From Trichloromonas sp034006665 (GTDB lineage: Bacteria; Desulfobacterota; Desulfuromonadia; Desulfuromonadales; Trichloromonadaceae): a stretch of DNA of 64,000 bases. The position numbers and the translations under genes were made by a program. Below the pieces are notes generated by a model. That model did no database searches. It had not been told where the DNA came from and saw nothing but the letters and a program-made list of their open reading frames with translations. Shown piece after piece: positions 1-7,958 of the stretch. The stretch spans positions 93,235 to 157,234 of the forward strand of contig NZ_JAVESI010000003.1 in assembly GCF_034006665.1 (NCBI RefSeq). Reading direction: 5' to 3'. Position 1 is the stretch's first letter; each line of letters starts with the position of its first letter.

Positions 1-1540
1 AGAAGATCCGCTCGATATTTTTGGCCGTGGCCGAGGAGATTTCGATCCCCTCGGCGTCGAAGAAGAGGATATCGGTGGCCATGGGGTCTTCCGGCGACTG
101 GCGGAAGTGGATGCCCCCCGATTCGCCGAAGGTGGTGAGCTTGTAGCGCAGCACCGGCAGGGAAATCATTTTGGTGTCGCGGACGTTGATCCCGGCCGAA
201 AGCAGGCCGCCGGCGAAGGAGCGCTTGAGCATGCGCGACGAGCGGATCGCGTCGCGGCCGGAGAGGACGAAGGAATCCTTGGGCAGGATCGAGCCGTAGG
301 CGGCGCCAAGCTTGGCGGCGAATTCCGGAGTGAGCTCAACGTTGGTCAGGCCGCGAACAATGGCCCCCTCGAAGATGCTCTTGCGCCACTTTTCGCCCCA
401 GATCAGGTTGGTGGTGACCGTCGCTCCCCCTTCGATGACCTTGCGCGGCCAAATCTTCACATCCTTTTTGATCAGGGCCTCGTCGCCGATGGTCGTCTCC
501 TCGGCGACCACCGCGCCCTCCTCAACCACCACCTTCTGGCCGACGCGCACATTGTCGCAGAGCACGGCGCCGTGGATGGTGCTGTTCTTCTTCACATAGA
601 CGTTGTCCCAAAGGATGGCGTTCTTCAGTTCGACACCGTCCTCGATGATGCAGTTGCGACCGACCACGCAGTCGCTCAGGCGTGCCTTGCCCACCACTTG
701 GGTATTGGCGCCAAGGACGACCATCCCCTTGAAGGAGGTGTTCTCGTCGTCGACGTAGCTCGCCTCGTCGCCGAGGTACAGCCGGACCCCCTCCCGCGCC
801 TGGGCCACGGGTTTTTCCATGAGATTGACGGCGACCCGTCCTTCGGCGATGTCCTGGCAGGATTCCAGGTAGGAATCGGTGTTGCCGATGTCGGCCCAGT
901 AGCCGTCGAGGCGGCAGCCGTAGAGGGCGTCGTCGTTGGCGAGCATCTGCGGAAAGATATCCTTGGACCAGTCGCGGTTCTCCCCTTCGGGAATCATGTC
1001 CAGCACTTCCGGCTCCAGCACATAGATGCCGGTGTTGATGGTGTCGGAGAAGACCTCACCCCAGCCCGGTTTCTCCAGGAATTTGGTGATTTTGCCTTCC
1101 TTGTTGGTGATAACCACCCCGAACTGCAGAGGATCTTTCACCGAGGTCAGGGTCAGAGTCGCCTTGGCCTGGCGTTCTTCATGGAAGGCGATGGCCTGCG
1201 ACAGGTCGAAGTCGGTGAGCAGGTCGCCGCTGATGATCATGAAACGTTTGTCCAGATGTTTCGCCGCCATCTTTACCGCGCCGGCGGTGCCGAAGTCTTC
1301 CAGGGGGGTCACATAGGTGATGCGCACGCCGAATTCGCTGCCGTCGCCGAAGAAGTTTTTGATGATCATCGGCTGGTGGTAGAGAAGCAGGATCAGTTCA
1401 TTGATACCGTGCTTCTTCAGCAACTCGATGATGTGCAGCATGATCGGCCGGTTGTAGAGGGGGATCATCGGCTTGGGCAGGTCGATGGTCAGGGGGTGGA
1501 TGCGGGTGCCGAAGCCTCCCGCCATGATGACAGCTTTCAT
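1..1540 (-). CDS. Mannose-1-phosphate guanylyltransferase / phosphomannomutase fusion, C-terminus outside window
   Basis: Predicted sugar-1-phosphate nucleotidyltransferase fused to a phosphohexomutase, supplying NDP-sugars (probably GDP-mannose) for polysaccharide synthesis in the cytoplasm. The minus-strand reading starts MKAVIMAGGFGTRIHPLT and shows the GGxGTR pyrophosphorylase loop and a PKPMIPLYNRP segment. A run of hexapeptide-repeat residues follows (about 250-370, left-handed beta helix). The mutase part begins after about residue 380, with a catalytic-loop-like stretch SGRDAIRSSRML. About 513 residues are visible and the stop lies beyond base 1. GGGAGG lies about nine bases before the ATG at 1540. 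It follows the response regulator by 21 bases on the same strand, so a kinase-regulator-transferase operon is likely. The nucleotide and sugar specificity is inferred from the fused architecture. Confidence 0.85.
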   Translation of the reverse strand, partial: MKAVIMAGGFGTRIHPLTIDLPKPMIPLYNRPIMLHIIELLKKHGINELILLLYHQPMIIKNFFGDGSEFGVRITYVTPLEDFGTAGAVKMAAKHLDKRFMIISGDLLTDFDLSQAIAFHEERQAKATLTLTSVKDPLQFGVVITNKEGKITKFLEKPGWGEVFSDTINTGIYVLEPEVLDMIPEGENRDWSKDIFPQMLANDDALYGCRLDGYWADIGNTDSYLESCQDIAEGRVAVNLMEKPVAQAREGVRLYLGDEASYVDDENTSFKGMVVLGANTQVVGKARLSDCVVGRNCIIEDGVELKNAILWDNVYVKKNSTIHGAVLCDNVRVGQKVVVEEGAVVAEETTIGDEALIKKDVKIWPRKVIEGGATVTTNLIWGEKWRKSIFEGAIVRGLTNVELTPEFAAKLGAAYGSILPKDSFVLSGRDAIRSSRMLKRSFAGGLLSAGINVRDTKMISLPVLRYKLTTFGESGGIHFRQSPEDPMATDILFFDAEGIEISSATAKNIERIF

Positions 1541-1561
1541 GATGATTGGCCTCCCGCCGTT

Positions 1562-1924
1562 TCAGGATAGTTTTTTCTTCAGGACTCGGGCGATTTCCCC
1601 CTTCAGTTCGGACAGATCGGAGCTCTTGACGACATAGCCGTCGGCCAGCCAGGAGGAGAAATCCTCCTTGTAGCAGGAAAAGGCGGTACAGAGGATGACC
1701 GGCAGATCGGTGCGCTCCTTGACGATCTTCTGTAAAAGCTGCAAGCCGCTCTCGCCTTTCATCTGGATATCGAGCACGACCAGGTCGAAGTGCTGGTGAT
1801 TGAGCTTTTCCACCGCTTCGGCGCCGCTGCCGGCACTTTCCACCTCGTAGCCTTCGTCCTCCAGTTCGGCGGCGTAGAGGTGGCGGATATCGCGTTCATC
1901 ATCAACGATCAGCAAGCGAGCCAT
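1562..1924 (-). CDS. Receiver-only response regulator
   Basis: A single CheY-like receiver domain of 120 residues with no output domain. The acidic pair is at D8-D9, the phospho-acceptor is D52 (VVLDIQM), the conserved Thr/Ser position falls in LCTAFS, and the active-site lysine is in YVVKSSD. It overlaps the 3' end of the upstream histidine kinase by 23 bases, so the two are almost certainly a translationally coupled pair. With no DNA-binding domain, it should act by protein contact or as a phosphorelay intermediate. The downstream nucleotidyltransferase gene hints at a link to exopolysaccharide production, which is inference from position only. Confidence 0.9.
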   Translation of the reverse strand: MARLLIVDDERDIRHLYAAELEDEGYEVESAGSGAEAVEKLNHQHFDLVVLDIQMKGESGLQLLQKIVKERTDLPVILCTAFSCYKEDFSSWLADGYVVKSSDLSELKGEIARVLKKKLS

Positions 1925-3545
1925 GGTTGTCCTCCCTGGCGATAATGAGTTTGATGGTAAAGGTGGTGCCGCGGCCGAGCTCGCTGGCGATGTCGAGCAG
2001 GGCTCCGTGTTCGTCGAGAATCCGCTTGCATAGCGACAGCCCTAGGCCGCTCCCCGAATCCTTGGTGGAGAAGAAGGGGGCGGTCACGGTGCGGATCGTC
2101 TCCTCGCTCATGCCGGGGCCGTTGTCGGTCAGTGCGATATGGATGCGCTCGTCGTGCAGGGAGCTGCGGGCGACGATCTCGCCGCCGCTGGGCATCGCCT
2201 CGATGGCGTTGGTGATCAGGGCGCGCAGGCAGTAGGCGATTTTCTTGAAATCGAGCTTGGCTTTGGGCAGGTTCGGTTCGAGATCGAAGCGGTAAGTGAT
2301 GCGGTTCATCTCCAGGTCGTCGCGCATGCCGGCGAAGACCCCGGTGATCAGCTGATTGACGTCCCACCAGTCGAGGGTCGGGTGCAGCGACTCGGAATAA
2401 CTCAGCACTTCCTGCAGCACCTCTTCAAGGCGCCGGGATTCGCGGATGATCGATTCGATGTGACAGCGTTTGGCGTCATCCGGCGGCGTGTGTTTGAGCA
2501 GGCTGCGGGCGAATCCCCCGATAATGGTCAGCGGGTTGCGGATGGTGTGGGAGATGTTCGAGGCGATCTTGCCGACCAGGGCCATCTTTTCCATGCGCAC
2601 GATGAGCTCCTGCTGCTCGCGCAGGCGGTTGTTGGCCTCGGTGATCTTTTCCAGCTCCTCTTGCAGGCGCTCGTAGAGGGAGGCGCGTTCAATGGCGAAG
2701 GCCACGGGCAGAGCGAAGGTCTCCAGCGACTGCACGTCTTCGGCGGTGATCGGCCGGCCGTTGATGATGTTGTCGGCGAGCAGCAGACCGATGCGGCGAT
2801 TCTTGCTGACCAGCGGCACCAGCAGCAGTTCGCCGACGCCGAGGGCTTCCGCTTGGCGGCACTCGATCCCCGGCTCTTCCCAGAGATTGCGGATGTGCCG
2901 CGTCCGCTGCTCGTTCAGGGTGGCGATGAAGAGATGGTCGGCGTGGCTCATGGGCACCGAGATCATGGCGAGCAGGTCGCGGAACTTCTCCTTTTCCACC
3001 GCCATCTTCTGTTCCCGCAGGATCTGCCCCATATCCTGCAGGGAGTAGTCGTGGCTTTCGATCTCGTGCCAGATGCGTCCGGCTTCCTCGCGGTTGCGGG
3101 GGCCGACGGCGATATGCCCTTTGAGGGTCTGACGATCCTTGTCGACCAGCAGCAGAATCGCCCGGTTCAGGCCGAACCCCTTGCCGGCGGTGATGGCGGT
3201 CAGCGCCATGGAGAGAACCTCATCCAAGGAAACTGAGGTCTGCAGGATCTGGCTGACTTCATGCAAAAAACGGATTTCCCGGGTGCGGTCCGCGGCCTGC
3301 TGGGTCAGGCGGTGAATCTCGGCACGCAAGGCCAGCACTTCTTCGATGGCGTAGAAGAAGAAGGCGGGGAGCCCGTTTGAGCCGCCGTTCAGGTGCCGCA
3401 ACTCTTCGAGGAAGTCGGGGCACTCCAGGCAACGCGTCAGAAACCGTTTTTTGCGGTTGAAGAGCAGTTCCTCGTCGCCGGGTCGCAGAAAGCGGCATTC
3501 GTCGGGAGAAATGATTTCTTTGTTCCAGCAGCAGCCTGAAGGCAC
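1902..3545 (-). CDS. GAF-domain sensor histidine kinase with Cys-rich N-terminus
   Basis: Soluble two-component kinase of about 547 residues. A cysteine-rich head (CCWNKE, then C..F and CLECPDF) covers roughly residues 1-60, a short coiled coil leads into a GAF domain (about 100-290), then a HisKA box (ISHTIRNPLTIIGG) and a HATPase domain with N box (ITNAIEAM), G1 (DNGPGMS) and G2 (GSGLGLSL). No membrane segment is visible. I chose GTG at 3545 because AGGAG lies five bases upstream; an in-frame ATG at 3590 has no ribosome-binding site. The clustered cysteines could bind a metal, Fe-S cluster or haem, or form a redox switch, but the ligand cannot be read from sequence. The partner is the overlapping receiver gene. 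Confidence 0.88.
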   Translation of the reverse strand: MPSGCCWNKEIISPDECRFLRPGDEELLFNRKKRFLTRCLECPDFLEELRHLNGGSNGLPAFFFYAIEEVLALRAEIHRLTQQAADRTREIRFLHEVSQILQTSVSLDEVLSMALTAITAGKGFGLNRAILLLVDKDRQTLKGHIAVGPRNREEAGRIWHEIESHDYSLQDMGQILREQKMAVEKEKFRDLLAMISVPMSHADHLFIATLNEQRTRHIRNLWEEPGIECRQAEALGVGELLLVPLVSKNRRIGLLLADNIINGRPITAEDVQSLETFALPVAFAIERASLYERLQEELEKITEANNRLREQQELIVRMEKMALVGKIASNISHTIRNPLTIIGGFARSLLKHTPPDDAKRCHIESIIRESRRLEEVLQEVLSYSESLHPTLDWWDVNQLITGVFAGMRDDLEMNRITYRFDLEPNLPKAKLDFKKIAYCLRALITNAIEAMPSGGEIVARSSLHDERIHIALTDNGPGMSEETIRTVTAPFFSTKDSGSGLGLSLCKRILDEHGALLDIASELGRGTTFTIKLIIAREDNHGSLADR

Positions 3546-3675
3546 GGGATCTCCTGGCGGGAGGGCAAGAGAAAGATTACAAAAAATCATGACGAATTAT
3601 ATCAATAATGGTGGCTGATGCAATGGAAGATTAAATCTCATTGGGGATTTCCCGGTTCCGAATCAGGGAAGGCTC

Positions 3676-3705
3676 TTGCCTTGATCGCGGCGCCGGTGGC
3701 ATAGT
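3676..3705 (+). promoter_or_regulatory. Candidate sigma-70 promoter, possibly leaderless
   Basis: TTGCCT (3676-3681) and CATAGT (3700-3705) are separated by 18 bases. The expected start site falls at or next to the ATG at 3712, which has no Shine-Dalgarno sequence. A leaderless message for the radical SAM gene would fit. Confidence 0.4.
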
Positions 3706-3711
3706 GCTGGC

Positions 3712-4629
3712 ATGAAACGCTATCGGGTTTTTTCCGAACACCTCAAGGAAGTTTACGGCGGCCGGGTACACAAGATCTCCGTCGACGCCGGTTTTTCCTG
3801 CCCCAACCGCGCCTTCGGCCGGGCCGGATCGGGCTGTATCTTCTGCGACCCCGGTGGCTCCGGCGCGGTCGGCATCGACCGCGCTCTAGGCGTGGCTGCG
3901 CAACTTGAGCAGGGCAAGGAGGTGATGATCCGCAAATACAAGGCGCGGCACTTCATCGCCTACTTCCAGCCCTTTTCCAACACCTTCGCCCCGCGGGAAC
4001 GTCTGCGTGCCCTCTATGACGAGGCCCTGGCGGTGCCCGGTATTGTCGGCCTTGCCGTCGGCACCCGTCCCGACTGCCTGCCCGACGACGTCCTCGATCT
4101 GCTCGCCGACTACCACCGGCGCACCGATTTCTGGCTGGAGATCGGCGTACAGAGCCGCCATGACGTGACCCTCGACTTTCTTCGGCGGGGGCACGATTAC
4201 GCCGCTTTTCTCAAGGCTTACGAAGGCGCCAAGGCGCGAGGCTTGAAGGTCTGCGTCCACGTCATCCTCGGCCTGCCCGGGGAGGATCGCGCGGCGATGC
4301 TCGCCACCGCCGATGAAATGGCGCGGCTGCGCGTCGACGGCATCAAGATCCACCTGCTGCATGTGCTCAAAGGGACGCCCTTAGGTGAGCTCTACGAAGA
4401 GGGGAAAATCACCATACTCGGCCAAGAGGAGTACGTCGGACTCGCCGTCGACTTCCTCGAACGGCTGCACCCGCAGACCTTCATCCACCGCCTCACCGGC
4501 GATGGTCCCCGCAACCTGCTGCTGGCCCCTCTCTGGTCGCTGAACAAATGGGAAGTGCTCAACGCCATCGACGCCGAGCTGGAGCGGCGCGATACGCGGC
4601 AGGGAGCGAAATCACGGTGGCCGACGTAA
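3712..4629 (+). CDS. Radical SAM protein, TIGR01212/YhcC family
   Basis: Protein of 305 residues resembling the YhcC/YtqA group of radical SAM enzymes. The Fe-S cysteines are C30, C42 and C45 (FSCPNRAFG then GCIFCDPGG), which is the spaced CX11CX2C pattern of that group rather than the standard CX3CX2C. Downstream, a GTRPDCL segment and IGVQSR/VHVILGLPGE fit the SAM-binding barrel strands. The family is widespread but its substrate is not settled. No ribosome-binding site precedes the ATG. It is divergent from the histidine kinase and ends near a GGGCG hairpin, so it is probably monocistronic. Confidence 0.85.
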   Translation: MKRYRVFSEHLKEVYGGRVHKISVDAGFSCPNRAFGRAGSGCIFCDPGGSGAVGIDRALGVAAQLEQGKEVMIRKYKARHFIAYFQPFSNTFAPRERLRALYDEALAVPGIVGLAVGTRPDCLPDDVLDLLADYHRRTDFWLEIGVQSRHDVTLDFLRRGHDYAAFLKAYEGAKARGLKVCVHVILGLPGEDRAAMLATADEMARLRVDGIKIHLLHVLKGTPLGELYEEGKITILGQEEYVGLAVDFLERLHPQTFIHRLTGDGPRNLLLAPLWSLNKWEVLNAIDAELERRDTRQGAKSRWPT

Positions 4630-4679
4630 GAGCGCTTTCCGGATCGCCCGAGATTGATGACGGCGTACGGATATGGAAA

Positions 4680-4699
4680 GGGCGCGGCAAACCGCGCCC
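4680..4699. repeat. REP-like GGGCG palindrome after the radical SAM gene
   Basis: A perfect 8-bp stem (GGGCGCGG / CCGCGCCC) with loop CAAA, followed by TTACGGGG. There is no real U-run, so it is a poor intrinsic terminator. It resembles the other GGGCG-cored palindromes of the window (18260, 19105, 20543, 46678). Confidence 0.6.
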
Positions 4700-4788
4700 T
4701 TACGGGGTAATAGACGGAAATGGGGGATTGGCTAGACGTTTCCCTGCGCCTCGGGCGACCCGGGGCCGGGCGCGAAGTCGGACGGGCC

Positions 4789-4917
4789 TCAGGGCTTGAC
4801 GCTGTCCTGAAGGCCGACCGGGTTCGCTGCGGGGGATGACGCGCTGGTGCCGCCCCAGGAGATGAGCAGGAGCGAAGCCCAGACGATGCTGATGAGGATG
4901 ACGACGGTTTTGAACAT
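4789..4917 (-). CDS. Small single-span membrane peptide (42 aa)
   Basis: A 42-residue reading frame starting MFKTVVILISIVWASLLLIS: one hydrophobic segment (residues 4-20) followed by a short Gly/Ser/Ala-rich polar tail. AAGGTG lies about seven bases before the ATG. It sits alone on the minus strand between the radical SAM gene and the helicase. No family is recognised. The membrane anchor and ribosome-binding site argue that it is real, but its size makes this moderate. Confidence 0.45.
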   Translation of the reverse strand: MFKTVVILISIVWASLLLISWGGTSASSPAANPVGLQDSVKP

Positions 4918-5053
4918 GGCGCGCACCTTACACCAGGGTCCGGAGTGAAATCAAGGGAAGATTAATTCATTCCTCGCCTTGCGCGATTTTTTCTTTTCAT
5001 GGTATTTATCGTGCGCCGCGCCCTTCCGCCACCCATCACCAATCACGGACGTT

Positions 5054-7093
5054 ATGAACCTTTCCATGCTCAACCCCCAGCAGCAGGAAGCGGTCCGGCA
5101 CGACCAGGGGCCGCTTTTGCTTTTAGCTGGGGCCGGTTCGGGCAAGACCCGGGTTATCACCAGCCGCATCGCCTATCTGGTCGGTGAGCGCGGCGTTTCC
5201 CCGGAGAGCATCCTGGCCGTCACCTTCACCAACAAGGCCGCCCGCGAGATGCAGGAGCGGGTGACGGATGAGGTCGGCCGCAAGCGAGCCAAGGGGATGG
5301 TCGTCGCCACCTTCCATGCCCTCTGCGTGCGCATGCTCAAAGAGGATATCGAGCGCCTCGGCTACAAGAAGAATTTTTCCATCTACGCCACCGCCGATCA
5401 GGCCCGGCTGGTGCGCGATCTGATGCAGCAGCTGGTGATCGATGGCAAGAAGTTTGATGCCGAGCGCCTGTTGTGGATCATCTCCGACGCCAAGAACCGC
5501 CTGGTGCCGCCGGAGCGTTTCGTCCCCCGGCTAGGGGACGAATACTCCACCCTTGTTGCCGCGCTCTATCCCCGTTATCAGAAGGCGCTCAAGGCTTTCA
5601 ACGCCGTTGACTTCGACGACCTCATCATGCTCGCCGTGCGCCTGCTGCACGAGTTCCCCGAGGTGCGGGAGAAGTACCAGGAACGCTTCCGTTACCTGAT
5701 GGTCGACGAATATCAGGACACCAACGCCGCCCAGTACCTGCTGCTCAAGCTGCTGGCCGGGAAACACCGCAACCTCTGCGTGGTCGGCGACGACGATCAG
5801 TCGATCTACGGCTGGCGCGGCGCCGATCTCGGCAATATCCTCGACTTCGAAAAGGATTTCCCCGGCGCAAAAGTCATCCGCCTGGAGCAGAACTACCGCT
5901 CCACCGGCACTATCCTTGCCGCTGCCAACGCCGTTATCCGCAACAACAAGAAGCGCAAGGACAAGGCCCTGTGGAGCGCGGGCGATGCCGGGCGGCGCAT
6001 CGAGTATCTGCGCTGCGAGGACGAGGAGGACGAGGCGCGGCTGGTGATGGAACGCATCCACGCCGAGCGCTTCAAGCACCACCTCGCCTATCGCGACTTC
6101 GCCATCCTCTACCGCACCAACGTCCAGTCGCGGGCCTTCGAAGAACAGCTGCGCTACGAGAACATCCCCTATGTGCTCATCGGCGGGCAGCAGTTCTTCG
6201 ACCGCAAGGAGGTCAAGGACGCCATCGCCTACCTGCGCGTGCTCGTTAATCCCCGCGACGAGGTCAACCTGCTGCGGATTCTCAATTATCCCAAGCGGGG
6301 CATCGGCGAAACCAGCGCCGACCGTCTCATCCGCCATTCGGCCGAACTCAGCCGTCCCCTCTGGGAGGTGTTGGCCGACCCGACCGGGGTGGCGGAACTC
6401 GGCGATAAGACGATGGAGGAGGTGACCGGATTCGTTGCTCTGCTGGAGCGCTACCGCAAATCCTTCGCCCGCAGCCGCGACCTGGCTCACACCGCCCGGG
6501 AACTCTTCGCCGAGATCAAGCTGGAGGATGAAATCTACCGGGGCACCGACGATCCGGTGAAGGCCCGCCGCCGCGCCGACAACGTCGAGGAGGTGGTGAA
6601 CGCCATGGCCTCCTACGTGGAGAGGGAAGAGAAGCCGAGCCTGGCCGGATTTCTCGACAAGGTTTCGCTCCTCGATCAGGACCAGCTCAATCGCGACGGC
6701 AAGGAGAAGAAACTGCAACAGGATGCCGTCGTCCTGATGAGCCTGCATTCGAGCAAGGGGCTGGAATTTCCCGTGGTCTTCATGGTCGGGATGGAAGAGG
6801 AATACCTGCCGCACAAAAAGTCGATCGAGGAAAGTTTCGATATCGAGGAGGAGCGGCGTCTCTGCTACGTCGGCATCACCCGCGCCCGGCATCACCTGCT
6901 GCTCTTGAACGCCGCCGCCCGCAAGAAGTACGGCAAGCCCCTGCCCCGGGTGCCGAGCCGTTTTCTCGAAGAGATCCCCGCCGAACTTCTTGACCGCCAG
7001 ACCGGCGACACCCCGCCCGTCACCGGCGAGGCCGAACAGGAAAAGATGGCCTCGAACTTTTTCGCCAATATGAAGGCGATGCTAGGGGAATGA
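5054..7093 (+). CDS. uvrD: UvrD/PcrA-type superfamily 1 DNA helicase
   Basis: A 3'-5' DNA helicase of about 679 residues for repair and for clearing replication obstacles. Visible motifs in order are the Q-motif region (LNPQQQEAV), Walker A (AGAGSGKT), motif Ia (TFTNKAAREM), Walker B (MVDEYQDTN), motif III (DDDQSIYGWRGA), motif IV (QNYRST), motif V (SLHSSKGLEF) and motif VI (CYVGITRAR). I use ATG 5054 because the family starts directly before the Q motif; upstream in-frame codons add an unrelated stretch. There is no strong Shine-Dalgarno at either start. An intrinsic terminator follows immediately. UvrD, Rep and PcrA are not cleanly separable here. Confidence 0.92.
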   Translation: MNLSMLNPQQQEAVRHDQGPLLLLAGAGSGKTRVITSRIAYLVGERGVSPESILAVTFTNKAAREMQERVTDEVGRKRAKGMVVATFHALCVRMLKEDIERLGYKKNFSIYATADQARLVRDLMQQLVIDGKKFDAERLLWIISDAKNRLVPPERFVPRLGDEYSTLVAALYPRYQKALKAFNAVDFDDLIMLAVRLLHEFPEVREKYQERFRYLMVDEYQDTNAAQYLLLKLLAGKHRNLCVVGDDDQSIYGWRGADLGNILDFEKDFPGAKVIRLEQNYRSTGTILAAANAVIRNNKKRKDKALWSAGDAGRRIEYLRCEDEEDEARLVMERIHAERFKHHLAYRDFAILYRTNVQSRAFEEQLRYENIPYVLIGGQQFFDRKEVKDAIAYLRVLVNPRDEVNLLRILNYPKRGIGETSADRLIRHSAELSRPLWEVLADPTGVAELGDKTMEEVTGFVALLERYRKSFARSRDLAHTARELFAEIKLEDEIYRGTDDPVKARRRADNVEEVVNAMASYVEREEKPSLAGFLDKVSLLDQDQLNRDGKEKKLQQDAVVLMSLHSSKGLEFPVVFMVGMEEEYLPHKKSIEESFDIEEERRLCYVGITRARHHLLLLNAAARKKYGKPLPRVPSRFLEEIPAELLDRQTGDTPPVTGEAEQEKMASNFFANMKAMLGE

Positions 7094-7123
7094 AAAAAGG
7101 GCGGTCTGCAGGCCGCCCTTTTT
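7093..7123 (+). terminator. Intrinsic terminator after the helicase
   Basis: A-run, GGGCGG / CCGCCC stem (7099-7104 with 7113-7118) with loop TCTGCAGG, then five T. The flanking A and T runs make it bidirectional, so it also serves the convergent b5-like gene ending at 7132. Confidence 0.85.
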
Positions 7124-7131
7124 CGTTCCTC

Positions 7132-7392
7132 TCAAAAAATCCCCCACTTCTTCTTTTTCGGCGGTTCCGGTTCTTCCAGATGACCGACCACCGGAAAACG
7201 TTCCACCACCGCCCGCACATGGGGCGCCGACTTCAGTTCCTCGGTCAGATCCGCCCCCGCCTGGTGCATCCCCTGGTGATCCCCTCCCTGCCACAAGGGG
7301 CTGTCACTCACGTCATAGACCTTCTCGTTTACCGCCACATAGGCCTTACGGCCCTCGCGACCGTCAAATTTCGCCAGCTCTTCCCTGGTCAT
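7132..7392 (-). CDS. Cytochrome b5-like haem/steroid-binding domain protein
   Basis: An 86-residue, single-domain protein of the cytochrome b5 fold. It starts MTREELAKFDGREG, then AYVAVNEKVYDVS, a region with histidines in GDHQGMHQAG, and a second histidine in SAPHVRAVVERFPVVG. These are the usual positions of haem-ligand candidates in the short bacterial members. A lysine/proline-rich tail (PEPPKKKKW) follows. No signal peptide is seen, so a cytoplasmic location is likely. The start is supported by a strong AGGAGGTG five bases upstream. Whether it binds haem b or another ligand cannot be told from sequence. Confidence 0.85.
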   Translation of the reverse strand: MTREELAKFDGREGRKAYVAVNEKVYDVSDSPLWQGGDHQGMHQAGADLTEELKSAPHVRAVVERFPVVGHLEEPEPPKKKKWGIF

Positions 7393-7958
7393 AAATACAC
7401 CTCCTGAAATGGATTTGCCTGTCTCCGGATGAAAGTCTCCGGACCGACCATTGTATTAAAGCATAGCCGGGAATCGGCGGATTGCCAGCCCGGACGCTTG
7501 CCGGTTTTTCATCTGGAGCTCAGGGTCCGGTCATCGGTTCGGTCTTTTAACTGAACCTATGCCGTCATTTGCTTGTCATCCGCACATTGTCGATTGGCTA
7601 TCTTTGGGTTTGGATAAATGCTCGGGATTTTTTTCGCGGGCATGCCGAAGAAACTTTAGCGAAAAACTTACCAACCAAATTTTTGATGATTCTGAATTTT
7701 GTCGTGAAACTGGCGGCTTAGATTTCAATCCAATTATTAAAATATCCAGAAAAGTTGCTAGATAGTAAGCTAATATACCGATATTGTTTATGAAAAATTC
7801 CTTATAAAAATACTTTTGGTGCGTCGGATGCATTTTGTACAAAAGTGATATTTCTTTTCGCTCTTTTTTAAACCCGGTTCGCATCGGCGGCGGTGATCGG
7901 TTGGGAGGCTGGTTCCGCTTCCGGAGTTTTCCACGAAATCATGTAGACAGGAGGTAGC
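7393..7958. other. Intergenic region, partly AT-rich, no supported gene
   Basis: A 566-base gap between divergent genes. 7430-7470 holds two copies of GTCTCCGGA. A GGTTCGGT/ACTGAACC stem-loop lies at 7536-7557 without a U-run. From about 7560 to 7870 the sequence is markedly AT-rich against GC-rich flanks. Short frames there show no family resemblance or ribosome-binding site. AGGAGGTAGC at the 3' end is the ribosome-binding site of the next gene. I found no c-di-GMP (GEMM) riboswitch core. Confidence 0.6.

Noticed and set aside
107..1570. A long plus-strand open frame of 487 codons opposite the nucleotidyltransferase
   Set aside because: The minus strand encodes a clear pyrophosphorylase with all motifs; the plus frame is an antisense shadow common in GC-rich genes.
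4548..4799. Plus-strand frame of 83 codons after the radical SAM gene
   Set aside because: It overlaps the radical SAM 3' end in another frame, runs through the palindrome and lacks any start signal or family resemblance.
5531..6895. Long minus-strand open frame opposite the helicase
   Set aside because: It has no family features or ribosome-binding site, and the plus-strand UvrD reading is unequivocal.
7576..7884. Minus-strand frame of 102 codons in the AT-rich gap
   Set aside because: AT-rich DNA gives a biased but unconvincing protein without a ribosome-binding site or recognisable domain; it may be a relic, but it cannot be supported as a gene.
7393..7958. Possible GEMM (cyclic dinucleotide) riboswitch upstream of the cytochrome operon
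   Set aside because: Expected from Geobacter biology, but the conserved GEMM core was not found in the leader.
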